Notes: generated from the sequence alone by a model not told the origin. Counted from the first letter of the stretch, positions 7,680 to 18,893 are shown. The stretch is DNA of 45,162 bases from Atribacterota bacterium (GCA_039638595.1 JBDIWM010000003.1:50427-95588), one strand, 5' to 3'. Made by a program: numbers and translations.

Positions 7680-8496
7680 CCTTGAGTCGATGTTTTCGGT
7701 TCGGGGTAAAGTGTTTCTCTTTACCGGTGGCGGAGGAATCCTCGCTTCTACCATTGCTCGGGCTTTGGGGAAGGAAGGAGCAAAAGTGGTGCTCACGGAT
7801 ATTGTCCCGCTCGATGCGCTTCTAGAAGAATTCCGCCAGGAGGCAATCGTGGTTGAGGGATATAGAATGGACGTTCTGCAAAAAGAACACGTGGAGGAAG
7901 TGGTACACAAAGTGTTCGAAAAATTTGGACGCATTGATGCCCTCTTCAATGCGGCTGGGGGAAACATGAAAGAGGCTACTACTTCCTCGGAGGTTTCTTT
8001 TTTTGATTTGCCTGTTGAAGCCCTGCAAAAAGTGGTCAATCTCAACCTTTTCGGAGGGGCAATCATTCCTTCCCAGGTGGTGGCTCGATATATGATCAGG
8101 CAAGAGGAGGGTGGAAGCATCATCAACTTTTCTTCCATGGCTGCCCTTCGACCGCTCACGAGGGTAGTGGGGTATGCGGCCGCTAAAGCTGCGGTGAGCA
8201 ATTTTACCCAGTGGCTGGCAGTGTACATTGCTCGGGAGTTCACTCCCAAGGTTCGGGTGAATGCCCTGGCACCGGGATTTTTTGTCACCAAACAGAACTA
8301 TGCTCTGCTGTACCAAAAGGATGGTCGTTTAACTCCTCGGGGAGAAGCTGTGCTTGCCCATACTCCTTGTGGGAGATTCGGGGTTCCGGAGGATCTTTTG
8401 AGTACGGTCCTGTGGCTCCTATCTCCAGCGTCAAGTTTTGTTACTGGAGTGGTGGTTCCGGTTGATGGAGGGTTCAGTGCCTTTTCCGGGGTGTAG
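7669..8496 (+). CDS. Short-chain dehydrogenase/reductase, fructuronate (mannonate) oxidoreductase-like
   Basis: This is a 275-residue classical SDR. The cofactor motif TGGGGILASTIA is near residue 19. An acidic residue follows the second strand (VLTDIV), which favours NAD(H). NAAGG is near residue 93, the Ser of the catalytic triad is in INFSSMAA, and Tyr/Lys are in VVGYAAAKAA. The C-terminal VDGGF is standard. The subgroup with the loop GGNMKEATTSSEVSFFDLP resembles D-mannonate oxidoreductases, which reduce fructuronate to mannonate. It has a good ribosome site (GGAGGG). Its neighbours are the UxaE-like epimerase and a gluconate-type kinase, an arrangement seen in Thermotoga. A keto-gluconate reductase role is a fair alternative. 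Confidence 0.75.
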   Translation: MNLDLESMFSVRGKVFLFTGGGGILASTIARALGKEGAKVVLTDIVPLDALLEEFRQEAIVVEGYRMDVLQKEHVEEVVHKVFEKFGRIDALFNAAGGNMKEATTSSEVSFFDLPVEALQKVVNLNLFGGAIIPSQVVARYMIRQEEGGSIINFSSMAALRPLTRVVGYAAAKAAVSNFTQWLAVYIAREFTPKVRVNALAPGFFVTKQNYALLYQKDGRLTPRGEAVLAHTPCGRFGVPEDLLSTVLWLLSPASSFVTGVVVPVDGGFSAFSGV

Positions 8497-8499
8497 CTG

Positions 8500-9975
8500 A
8501 TGAAAAAAAACCTTTTTCTGGCGATTGATATCGGTACTTCTTCGTGCAAAGTCTGCGTTTTTCACCGGGAAGGCGAGATGCTCTTTTCCACCAAAAGAGA
8601 TTACAAGACCCATTCTCCCCATCCGGGGTTTGCCGAGCAGAACCCGGAAGAGATTTATCATTGTATTAAAGAGGCGGTAAAGGATGTAACGACTTCTTTT
8701 CGTACTTCTTCTTTTGTAGCCCTCGCCCTTGATACCATGCTCCATAGTTTTCTTCTCGTTGATGGGCACATGCGACCCCTTTATCCTCTTCTCAATTGGA
8801 TGGATACTCGTAGCGCTGGGGAGGTGGAAGCGATGCAAAATGAGTATCATGATTTTCAGTTCTACCAAAAGACCGCTACACCCCTTCATACCATTTTTCA
8901 TCCTCCCCGAATCGCCTGGTTTCAAAAAAAACGGTTTGCACTGTGGGAACGTACGACCAAAATTCTTTCCATCAAAGACTGGGTTCTGGGCCGATTGACC
9001 GGGGTATATTCTTGCGATTTGTCCACCGCTTCCGCCACAGGTCTTGTCGATGTGAGAAAACAGTGCTGGTCGGAGGATCTCCTATCCTGGTTATGTCTTC
9101 CACCGGAGAAATTACCAGAATTGTCTCCACCCGAAAGGGTTGAAACCTTGAAAGAGGGTGACTTTACCCGTGATACCGGTTTACCGTCTGGCATTCCGGT
9201 TGTCTTTGGGGGTGGTGATGGTCCTTTCGCCAATTTGGGAGAAGGGGCTTTCCGGGCAAAAGAAATGGTGGTTACGGTGGGCTCTTCCGGGGCAGTGCGC
9301 ATGTGTGAGCAGAATCCGGTCTTTGACCCCCAGGGACGCAGCTGGTGTTATTACCTTGCGGATGGTATCTGGGTAGGGGGTGGAGCCATCAACAACGGAG
9401 GGATTGTCTATTCCTGGGTGCGAGACCTTTTGGGCGAAAAACTGGATTTTTCCCTTGACATTTACCGGGAAAGGCCGCTTTTTCTTCCCTTTTTGACTGG
9501 CGAACGCAGTCCCCACTGGAATCCCTATGCTCGGGGAATCCTCTTTGGGCTTTCCTATTTTCATACCCCTCAAGCACTCATTCAGTCGGCTCTGGAAGGG
9601 GTGGCCTTCCGGGTGCGTTCCATTTATGACCTGCTTTCTCAAGTCATGGGTATGCCGCATCGAGTGATCCTCAACGGGGGTTTTGCCACCACCGATCACG
9701 GAAAAAGAGTCCTCTGCGATGTCCTGGGAGTCCCGGTGGAAGTGAGCCTCTACCCTTCGGCGTCTGCCAAAGGGGCTTTTCTCCTTTCTCTCAAAGCCCT
9801 CGGTGAAGTGGAACACCTTACAGACCTTCCGTCTTCCTTGTTTCCGGAAAACCCCCACCTCGAGCCAATTGAAGAACACAAAACATTTTACGCAAGACTC
9901 TATCAACTCTATGAAAAGGTGTATACTCAGAACGCCACACTCTTTAAGGAATTTGTAAAGTTGGGACTGGCGTAA
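8500..9975 (+). CDS. gntK: FGGY-family carbohydrate kinase, gluconokinase-like
   Basis: This 491-residue protein is of normal length for FGGY kinases. The first ATPase domain begins FLAIDIGTSSCKVCVF. The second domain contains GGGDGPFANLGEGA near residue 238 and the late LNGGFATTDHGKRVLCDVLG block with the adenine-binding glycine motif. The sequence and context match gluconate kinases of Thermotoga type (TM0443), which make 6-phosphogluconate, the substrate of the gnd product encoded divergently 3 kb away. The start is three bases after the SDR stop. Xylulokinase is the nearest alternative, but the locus favours gluconate. Confidence 0.78.
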   Translation: MKKNLFLAIDIGTSSCKVCVFHREGEMLFSTKRDYKTHSPHPGFAEQNPEEIYHCIKEAVKDVTTSFRTSSFVALALDTMLHSFLLVDGHMRPLYPLLNWMDTRSAGEVEAMQNEYHDFQFYQKTATPLHTIFHPPRIAWFQKKRFALWERTTKILSIKDWVLGRLTGVYSCDLSTASATGLVDVRKQCWSEDLLSWLCLPPEKLPELSPPERVETLKEGDFTRDTGLPSGIPVVFGGGDGPFANLGEGAFRAKEMVVTVGSSGAVRMCEQNPVFDPQGRSWCYYLADGIWVGGGAINNGGIVYSWVRDLLGEKLDFSLDIYRERPLFLPFLTGERSPHWNPYARGILFGLSYFHTPQALIQSALEGVAFRVRSIYDLLSQVMGMPHRVILNGGFATTDHGKRVLCDVLGVPVEVSLYPSASAKGAFLLSLKALGEVEHLTDLPSSLFPENPHLEPIEEHKTFYARLYQLYEKVYTQNATLFKEFVKLGLA

Positions 9976-10302
9976 AAGCATTCCGGCTGGAGTGCGCGTC
10001 ACACAGAAATGATAGGTCAAAGCCTGGATTATCGTGCCGGATTTTTCCAGTTTGATATTCGGGTATTGTCACTCTTGTCTTTATATCCGCAAAGTATTCG
10101 GGATGACGATGCTTTCCATGAACTGGCCTGCTATGCAGATAGACCTTGACATGCTTGAAACGTGTGTATTTTTTTCAAAAAATCAGGAGTGGACGAGTTC
10201 ACCAACGTCCACTCCTGATTTTCGCTGAGGCGGTTTGGAGAGGTTTCAGGATACACTCCTTCGTTTTTTACGTGAGATTTTTGCCAGTGTGGTCCACTAT
10301 GC
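9976..10302. other. Non-coding gap between convergent genes
   Basis: I see no convincing gene here. The 64-codon frame at 10034-10228 has no ribosome site and runs through the terminator hairpin. The only clear structure is the terminator at 10179-10222. Confidence 0.5.
10179..10222. terminator. Bidirectional intrinsic terminator
   Basis: A perfect 15-base stem AATCAGGAGTGGACG (10181-10195) pairs with CGTCCACTCCTGATT (10206-10220) around a 10-base loop. It is flanked by AAAA on the left and TTTT on the right, and a T-rich run also follows on the minus strand. It separates the plus-strand kinase operon from the minus-strand oxidoreductase gene and can serve both. Confidence 0.8.
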
Positions 10303-11541
10303 TTATGTATGTTTGAATTTCAACACTCCAAATTTTGCTCGGGTTTCCTGCAGAATTTGGGCGTACTCTTTTTCGTAGACCACACACCCGGCATTTTGCT
10401 GACGGATGAGGAGTTCCATGCAGGTATCGCAGAGGGTGCACCAGTTAATTTCGTCGAATTTTCCTTCCCTTAGTTTCTTGGGAAGGTACGGGTCGGCAAA
10501 AGATTGCCGTCCAATAGCCACCATGTCAGTGACGCCTTCGCTGATATTTTTATCACCCCAGTAAAGAAGAGAGCTCTTTTCTCGTTCCACCCCTAAGAAG
10601 TTGTTTTTTCCGTCGCGAAAAATGGAGTAGGCTGAACCCATGGTGACTACTTCTGGATAAAGCATCTTTCGGGCTTCCTTCTGGAAAAGATGGTGGAGAT
10701 ACGCATAGTCGGGAATCCGTTTATCAGGATGAGCTAAAGCGATGGTGAGTGACGGGTTTCCAGCGGAGACCAGGATAAAGTTTGCCCCACGTTCTTTAAG
10801 ACCATGCAAAAGGTCCAGAGGTTCGGTAAGGTCCATGATGGCTGTATCTGGTCCAGCACAGCCCTGTCCTCCGGGAATACCTTCCCACATGGTCACTTTG
10901 GAGCCGACCAGAAAATCGGGGTCAGGGATTTCCTTACGGATTCGTTCATACAGGTCAAAAGCAAATTGGCGACGCTTTTCCCATGGACCACCATACTTCC
11001 AGGGACGGTCATTGTAGGGGCGGAGGACCTGGGTGCCAAAGTATCCATGGCAGAGCTTAAGGTCCACACCATCGGCCCCGGCATTATAGGCAATTTTTGC
11101 ACCTAACACGAACTGGTCCATAATTTTGTCCACGTCTTCCTCGCTTAAGAGATCTCCTCCCATACCGGGAAGCGGTTTTACGCAGACTCTCCGGGAAAAA
11201 TCAGGACTGCTGAGTTCTCCGGCATGGGTCAACTGCCAGATAAAGATGGGTTTGGGATTGACGCTTTTCATTTCCTGGGTGAATTTTTGCAACGCTTTCT
11301 CGTTGTGGGGCATGACGCTTAACTGGTTTAGACGCGCCCGACTTTCGTAGCTCACGGTGATAGCCTCAAGAAAGATGACCCCGGCATCACCTTCAAAAAG
11401 CCGGCGGTACCTCCGATAGGTCTTGGGACTGGGGTTGCCTTCTTCATCAGAATCGCAGCATTCCATGGCATTGATCACGAAGCGATTAGTGGCCACTTTC
11501 TTACCAATGGTAATCGGAGTGAAAAGCAAATTTTGGTCCAT
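10303..11541 (-). CDS. NADH:flavin oxidoreductase (Old Yellow Enzyme family) with C-terminal Fe-S cysteine motif
   Basis: This 412-residue TIM-barrel flavoprotein contains the OYE motif HGYFGTQVLRPYNDR near residue 165 (substrate/FMN pocket) and the FMN-phosphate region VAIGRQSFADPYL near 341. Four cysteines at 368, 371, 374 and 386 (CTLCDTC then C) match the 4Fe-4S cluster ligands of 2,4-dienoyl-CoA reductase and trimethylamine dehydrogenase. The usual C-terminal FAD/NAD domain of those enzymes is missing, so an external electron donor is likely. The start ATG at 11541 has AAAGGAGG seven bases before it. It lies about 70 bases downstream of a PAS-LuxR regulator on the same strand, which probably controls it. 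Confidence 0.85.
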   Translation of the reverse strand: MDQNLLFTPITIGKKVATNRFVINAMECCDSDEEGNPSPKTYRRYRRLFEGDAGVIFLEAITVSYESRARLNQLSVMPHNEKALQKFTQEMKSVNPKPIFIWQLTHAGELSSPDFSRRVCVKPLPGMGGDLLSEEDVDKIMDQFVLGAKIAYNAGADGVDLKLCHGYFGTQVLRPYNDRPWKYGGPWEKRRQFAFDLYERIRKEIPDPDFLVGSKVTMWEGIPGGQGCAGPDTAIMDLTEPLDLLHGLKERGANFILVSAGNPSLTIALAHPDKRIPDYAYLHHLFQKEARKMLYPEVVTMGSAYSIFRDGKNNFLGVEREKSSLLYWGDKNISEGVTDMVAIGRQSFADPYLPKKLREGKFDEINWCTLCDTCMELLIRQQNAGCVVYEKEYAQILQETRAKFGVLKFKHT

Positions 11542-11612
11542 CCGTTTGCCTCCTTTCGGTTTACGCTCTTCCCTCATTATCCTCTTCGTTCTTTTTCTTG
11601 AGAACCACTGCA

Positions 11613-12482
11613 TTACCCCTGAAAATCACCAGGGAAACCACTGGAGGCAAGATAGGTCAAAAGGTAAGACTGGAGATTCACCTTGATTTTTCGGATGCCC
11701 AATTTTTCTCGAATCTGGCCGCGGTGGAACTCAACCGCCTTAAGCGATAGAGACAATTCTTCGGCGATCTCCTTGGTGCTTTTCCCCTGGGCAATGAGAA
11801 GAGCGATCTGGAACTCTCGCGGGGTGAGGTAAGTGAGGAGAGAGAAGTAGCGATTTTTCCTCCAGGTGATCTCATTTTGTATCGGGGAAAAGAAGGATTC
11901 CATTATCTTGAGAGGTTCTTTCTGAGGTTGATTGGGAAGGATTTCTTGGAGGAACTGGAGCGGTGATTTGAGGGTATGTCTGCAAGTGATGTTTATACGG
12001 GTTTTTTGCCAGTCTTCATAAATTTGCCGGGCCTTTCCAACAATGGTTCTTAAGGCTTCGACTTCCTGTTCCAGAGCTGCAAGAACAAGCTGGTAGAATC
12101 TGGTTTCGGTAATATCCTGGACGTATTCCATAACCCCCACTATGTTTCTGTCTCCATCAAAAATGGGGAAAGCCAGAAGTTTCTGCCATCCCTGCACTGT
12201 GCCATCTTTTCCGTGGTAGGGCACGATACCACTTTGAGCTTTTCCACGGGAAAGCGTGGTTCGAGTAGGACACCAGGGACAGGGGTTTTTGCGATTATGG
12301 TATACGCGGTAACACTTTTCTTTTGGGGTAAAAACAGTGTGGGCGTACCACGATCGCATGGTACGGTTAGCGTTAATCACAGAGAGGCTTGTATCAAGCA
12401 CGCTCACGCCGTCTGGGAGTTCGTCCCAGGCCTCGATCTCGGGATAGTTCTTGAAGCACCAGTCCCCAATCTGTTTTTCCAT
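11613..12482 (-). CDS. PAS-domain LuxR-type transcriptional regulator
   Basis: This is a 289-residue protein. The N-terminal PAS-like sensor (about residues 15-128) contains C57 and the CPWC pair C68/C71 after EKCYRVYHNRKNP, which could bind a metal, haem or act as a redox switch. It is followed by a coiled linker and a C-terminal LuxR/GerE helix-turn-helix (about residues 222-280: YLTPREFQIALLIAQG and the recognition helix SLKAVEFHRGQI). It should bind DNA in the cytoplasm in response to a ligand or redox signal. The start at 12482 is chosen over an upstream GTG because an extended -10 (TGCTATACT) overlaps the upstream extension. The downstream OYE gene is the obvious target. Confidence 0.82.
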   Translation of the reverse strand: MEKQIGDWCFKNYPEIEAWDELPDGVSVLDTSLSVINANRTMRSWYAHTVFTPKEKCYRVYHNRKNPCPWCPTRTTLSRGKAQSGIVPYHGKDGTVQGWQKLLAFPIFDGDRNIVGVMEYVQDITETRFYQLVLAALEQEVEALRTIVGKARQIYEDWQKTRINITCRHTLKSPLQFLQEILPNQPQKEPLKIMESFFSPIQNEITWRKNRYFSLLTYLTPREFQIALLIAQGKSTKEIAEELSLSLKAVEFHRGQIREKLGIRKIKVNLQSYLLTYLASSGFPGDFQG

Positions 12483-12489
12483 GACGCAT

Positions 12490-12499
12490 TCAGTATAGC
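12490..12499 (-). promoter_or_regulatory. Extended -10 promoter of the PAS-LuxR gene
   Basis: On the minus strand TGC-TATACT lies nine bases before the ATG at 12482, giving a leader of only two or three bases. No good -35 is visible, as expected for extended -10 promoters. Confidence 0.45.
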
Positions 12500-12840
12500 A
12501 GAAGTCACACAAAATCGGAAATCTTTGGAAAGGTAAAAGGAATAGGAGAGCGATCTCGGCAAGGATTTTTCCTGGTCACGGCATCCTTTTCCGGGAACGA
12601 TTTGTATAAGTAATCCTTAGTGCATGCCAGCGGGATGATAACGTGGTCAGTGATCGTGTGGGTCATGGCCCCGGATAGGAGAAGTTCATAAAAACACGAT
12701 GCCCAAAGCTGGTTTTCGAGAAGGTGCGATATTTGTTTCTTTGTGGTGTGGGATAAAATTATAGATGGAGACTTTAAGGAGGTTACAGGTATACAACCAA
12801 CCTTGACCATGGAATTTCAGTTCCGTGTCTTGGAGCGAAA
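12500..12840. other. Intergenic region without a supported gene
   Basis: A minus-strand frame at 12505-12810 has no ribosome site and resembles nothing I know. TAAAAT at 12754-12759 with a weak TTTGTT 16 bases upstream may be the promoter of the MNT gene at 12841. Confidence 0.4.
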
Positions 12841-13320
12841 ATGAGAGCAAAAAAACAGAGCGCAGAATCCCTCAGGCGGAATATGCTAGAAAAACTAAAG
12901 AAGGCGTTGGAGACGATTGCGGCAGAGATCCAGTTTGATGAGGCCTATGTTTTTGGTTCCATCACCAAACCGGGGCGCTTCGGAAACGAATCGGATATCG
13001 ATGTGGAATTTTCCGGGCTTCGGCATGAGGATTTCTTCCGGATGATGTCGTTCCTTTCCATGGAACTCGGCTGGGAAGTCACCATTATCCAGCTTGAAGG
13101 CCGCAGGCTGGCAGAAAAGGTCAAAACGGAGGGAATACGGTGGGAGAAAAAGATTTGTCATCCTGAAATCGGAACTCGTTTCCCAGTGGAACTAAATTTT
13201 GAAAATTTACGGTCGAATTGCAGAAAGGCAAAGAAAAAAAAGGTATTTGTGGCCTGGAGAGCCTTGCTTATCAACTTCATAATCTTTACTGTGCTTATGA
13301 AGACCTTTTCAAAATTGTAG
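12841..13320 (+). CDS. MntA-like minimal nucleotidyltransferase (antitoxin) with read-through tail
   Basis: Residues 12-105 form a minimal nucleotidyltransferase domain: G39-S40, then D52-I-D54 (eleven residues between, one more than the usual ten), followed by a third acidic position and the helix ending EKVKTEGIRW. Proteins of this type act as antitoxins that AMPylate a HEPN ribonuclease toxin (type VII, HepT/MntA). After residue about 105 the frame runs into sequence that in other frames encodes the HEPN partner, so the last 50 residues are probably not native. A GGAG ribosome site precedes the ATG. The toxin gene behind it is broken (13160-13602). Confidence 0.65.
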   Translation: MRAKKQSAESLRRNMLEKLKKALETIAAEIQFDEAYVFGSITKPGRFGNESDIDVEFSGLRHEDFFRMMSFLSMELGWEVTIIQLEGRRLAEKVKTEGIRWEKKICHPEIGTRFPVELNFENLRSNCRKAKKKKVFVAWRALLINFIIFTVLMKTFSKL

Positions 13321-13602
13321 CCGGTTTTTTTGAAAACACGATCGATGAACAAAAAAGTATCATACAGAACTACTCAAGAGAATGGCGCTTTCCATCGAAG
13401 GGATTCGACCGGCTCTGATTTTTGAGGAAAGTTTGAAGTTCCGCAATAACTTACGAAGCTTCAGACTTTTCCGGCATGCCTATGGATATGAGCTGGATAA
13501 ACGGAAAGTGGCCATCATCCTTGAGGATGTCCAAAACTCAAGGAAACGCTCAAGCTGGATTTTGAGCGTTTCCTGGTTCGCCTCCTGGAGGTTTCTGGAT
13601 AA
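13160..13602 (+). pseudogene. HEPN-domain (HepT-like) toxin, degraded
   Basis: HEPN sequence can be followed through three frames. Frame one (13163-13240) reads LKSELVSQWN, a TAA stop at 13193-13195, then ILKIYGRIAERQ. Frame two (13241-13350) reads GICGLESLAYQLHNLYCAYE and onward. Frame three (13353-13535) reads YHTELLKRMALSIEGIRP and FRLFRHAYGYELD, which holds the R/H/Y RNase-type motif. The last part (13538-13602) reads LKETLKLDFERFLVRLLEVSG and stops. The shifts lie at an A8 run (13234-13241), an A6 run (13351-13356) and CCAAAACTC (13531-13539). The first two cancel each other, so sequencing error in the homopolymers is possible, but the stop and the third shift remain. Confidence 0.7.
13542..13573. 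repeat. Perfect 12-base inverted repeat
   Basis: GGAAACGCTCAA (13542-13553) and TTGAGCGTTTCC (13562-13573) are separated by an 8-base loop. It lies within the HEPN remnant, just past the third frameshift, between convergent genes. No T-run follows on either strand, so it is not a standard terminator. Confidence 0.6.
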
Positions 13603-13615
13603 AGTAACCAGGAGG

Positions 13616-14727
13616 TTATTTCCACCCCATCAGCTGGTAGGCTTCCTCTAAAAATGCCTGGACTTTTACCCCGTCTTCGATGGTGGCACCTTGCGCCTTT
13701 TGACCACTCCACCGCAGAATAAAATCGTGTATGCAGGCCACATGGGCGTTGGTCCAGCCAAAGGCAAATTTCCCCGGGAGAGCATAGGGATGGGGGAACT
13801 GGGCCACGGTTTCAATCTGTTTAAAACCTCGTCTACCACCTATCGGGGCACCAGAGTCGGTAAGGTCGTAGAATTCTAAAAAGTTTGGCTGCATGGAGTT
13901 ATAGCGGAGAGCTCCTTTACTACCCTCAATTTCAATGCGGATTTCGTCACAGCTTCCGGTAGCAAAACGGCTCGTTTCCAGAGTCCCCTCGGTCTCTTCA
14001 GGAAGGGTAAAATGGACCAGTGACCAGTCATCGACTTCGATGGGTTCTTTTTCTTTTGCGCCGGGAGCAATCGGCCTTTCGGTGATGAAGGTCCGTCCTC
14101 GGGCGGAGACGATTTCTGGTTCTCCCAGAAGGAAACGCACCAGATCCACAAGATGCGACCCCAGGTCCCACAGGGAACCACCACCGGAAAGGTCTTTTTT
14201 GAGCCGCCAGCTCAGCGGGCGCGCTGGGTCCACATATCCAGAGTGAAGGTACGAAAATCGGGTTCGAAAAACCCTGCCGATTTTTCCTTCATCAATCAAT
14301 TCTCTGGCTTTCTGGATAGCTGGAACAAAACGGTTCTGGAAGGCCATTCCAAATGGGATTCGGGCTTCTTTAACCACCTTTTCCATGGCAAGTGCTTCTT
14401 CAAGATTGAGGGCCAGAGGTTTATCGCAATAGATAGCTTTTCCAGCACGGGCTGCTTTTTCCACCACCACTCTATGTCCGGCGTTGGGGAGCGCAACCAC
14501 CACCATCTCAATCTCTTTATTGTTCAAGAGCATATCGAGTGAATCGGTTGCCCAGATGCCGGTCTCCTGTTGCACCTTTTGTGCTGTTTCGGGACGCGAT
14601 GTACAAATGCCTCGAATTTCGGGAAGGAAGGGGAGTTCATGAAAGGCGTATGGTAAAACGGAAAGGGCAAGTGCATGAATCCGGCCAATGAAACCAAATC
14701 CAACGATACCCACGCCTTTTTTTTCCA

Positions 14728-14728
<1 letters not shown>
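13616..14728 (-). CDS. Gfo/Idh/MocA-family oxidoreductase
   Basis: This 370-residue cytoplasmic NAD(P)-dependent dehydrogenase has the N-terminal Rossmann motif VGIVGFGFIGRIHA. The conserved CDKPLALNLEEA block near residue 104 carries the catalytic-type lysine. The C-terminal alpha/beta domain starts at GKIGRVF and includes GGGSLWDLGSHLVDL, whose Asp/His are typical active-site residues. The family oxidises sugars, inositols or sugar derivatives, and the substrate cannot be read from sequence. The ATG at 14728 overlaps the serS stop, so it is the last gene of the T-box operon and is coupled to serS. A GTG one codon earlier is possible. Why it sits with serS is unclear. Confidence 0.85.
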
Positions 14729-17488
<2,760 letters not shown>

Positions 17489-17511
17489 ATGTCTTCATCC
17501 TCCCCAGCATG

Positions 17512-17931
17512 TCAGATATCAAAATAGACCTGGGCTCGAAAGTGTTGAGGGTGAATTTCCTCGACTTTAACCTCATAATAAGTGCAAGCCTTGATCACCC
17601 GCTGGATGAGGTGTTTTTCCTGGTCAATTGATTCTCCTGAAACTTTTGCCTTCAGATAGTACTGTCCCAATTCTTCAATGGCAAAACACGTAAGGAGGTA
17701 TCCCTCGGCTTCAAAGAGATACAGCAACTCATTGAGCCAGGTCACCAGGAGGTCTTCGTAGTCGTTGCCCTTCACCTCAACGGTTACTGTTGTGCGACAC
17801 TCTACATTTCCTAACTCACTAATGAGGGAAAACATTCCCAAGGCAGCGTTGGCAAAGAGCGCTTCGAGCGTTTCTCCCCAGGCAACTAACCCCACGTCAG
17901 CGGTATGGTCAAGAATTTCAAATGGTTTCAT
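17512..17931 (-). CDS. Archease, RtcB activator
   Basis: This 139-residue protein is of typical archease length. The acidic metal-binding motif DHTADVGL lies at residues 8-15, WLNELLYLFE is in the middle, and the C-terminal acidic residues are in place (VYFDI at the end). Archease speeds guanylylation of RtcB and lets the ligase turn over many times. The gene directly precedes rtcB in the same operon, the common pairing. It follows serA by only eight bases, so it is unlikely to have its own promoter and should be controlled by the upstream T-box. Confidence 0.93.
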   Translation of the reverse strand: MKPFEILDHTADVGLVAWGETLEALFANAALGMFSLISELGNVECRTTVTVEVKGNDYEDLLVTWLNELLYLFEAEGYLLTCFAIEELGQYYLKAKVSGESIDQEKHLIQRVIKACTYYEVKVEEIHPQHFRAQVYFDI

Positions 17932-17939
17932 AATTCCTC

Positions 17940-18893
17940 CTAATATCCGATTGGCACTCCCTCTCCAATGCGAAAAATAGCCTTCAGTTTGTTGATTAAA
18001 ATCTCTGTAGCGTTCACGAAGGCTTCTTCGGTGCTCCCCCCAATGTGGGGTGTGCAGATTACATTCTCTTTCCGCAGACAGCTTACATCGGTTGGCGGTT
18101 CGGTATCATAGACATCGAGGGCGGCGCCTGCCAGATGTCCTTCATCAAGCGCCTGTAACAACGCTCCCTGGTTGACCACCTTGCCTCGGGAAGTGTTGAT
18201 CAGGTAGGCCCCCTTTTTCATCTTCTTAATGGCTTCTTCGGAGATCAACCCTTCGGTATCTTTATTCAGCACCACATGAAGTGAAATGATGTCACTTTTT
18301 TCCAAGAGTTCATCCAGACGCATAGCCCGTTTCACACCCTTATTGTTGAACTCTTCGTCTTCCACGTAGGGGTCGTAGGCAATCACTTCTGCACGCAAGG
18401 CCTTGGCGATCTCAGCAACCCTTCGGCCAATACCCCCAAAACCAATGATTCCCCAAATTTTCCCTTCCACCGTTTGGCCAGTGTACTTGTTTTTTGCCCA
18501 CTGTCCTTCTTTTAAAAGGGAGCAAGCGGGGCACACGTGCCGCAACAGCGCGATTGCTAAACCAACTGTGAGTTCAGCCACGCTCGAGGCTGATGCTTCG
18601 GGAGAATTAATCACCTGAATACCTCGCGCTTCACAGGCTTTCTTATCGATATTATCTGTTCCCACTCCCGGTCTTGCCACCACCTTCAGGTTTGGGGCGT
18701 TCATCACCACGTTTGCAGTGACTTTGGGTTTCGAACGGACCACAAAGACATGTTTGTCCTTTATGGCACGAATGATGTCGGCTTCGTCATCAGAAGGGAG
18801 CACTTCGACTGGACCAATTTCTTCGGTGAATCGCTTCACCATATCCTCTGGTACACCGTGGGCGCACAGAATACGAATTTCCTCCTTACTCAT
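17940..18893 (-). CDS. serA: D-3-phosphoglycerate dehydrogenase (short form, no ACT domain)
   Basis: This 317-residue D-isomer-specific 2-hydroxyacid dehydrogenase has PNLKVVARPGVGTDNID near residue 70. The NAD motif is WGIIGFGGIGRRVAE near 145. The catalytic Arg is in NTSRGKVVN near 233, Glu is in DVYDTEPP and His is in TPHIGGST. It catalyses the first step of serine synthesis from 3-phosphoglycerate. The length fits SerA proteins without a C-terminal regulatory domain. The start at 18893 has GGAGGTG seven bases upstream and overlaps the end of the pseudo-aminotransferase gene by eight bases. Placement behind a serine T-box supports the serine role over other 2-hydroxyacids. Confidence 0.88.
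   Translation of the reverse strand: MSKEEIRILCAHGVPEDMVKRFTEEIGPVEVLPSDDEADIIRAIKDKHVFVVRSKPKVTANVVMNAPNLKVVARPGVGTDNIDKKACEARGIQVINSPEASASSVAELTVGLAIALLRHVCPACSLLKEGQWAKNKYTGQTVEGKIWGIIGFGGIGRRVAEIAKALRAEVIAYDPYVEDEEFNNKGVKRAMRLDELLEKSDIISLHVVLNKDTEGLISEEAIKKMKKGAYLINTSRGKVVNQGALLQALDEGHLAGAALDVYDTEPPTDVSCLRKENVICTPHIGGSTEEAFVNATEILINKLKAIFRIGEGVPIGY

Noticed and set aside
7635-8291. Long minus-strand reading frame (218 codons)
   Set aside because: It lies wholly opposite the SDR gene, has no ribosome site, and its composition (Ser/Arg/Thr rich) is that of an antisense shadow.
9181-10020. Minus-strand frame of 279 codons
   Set aside because: It is antisense to the gluconokinase-like gene, with no start signal and no family resemblance.
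10034-10228. Small plus-strand frame after the kinase
   Set aside because: It reads through the terminator hairpin, lacks a ribosome site and has no recognisable content.
12505-12810. Minus-strand frame of 101 codons in the gap before the MNT gene
   Set aside because: It has no ribosome site, runs into the promoter of the PAS-LuxR gene, and resembles no known family. It might be a remnant but cannot be supported.
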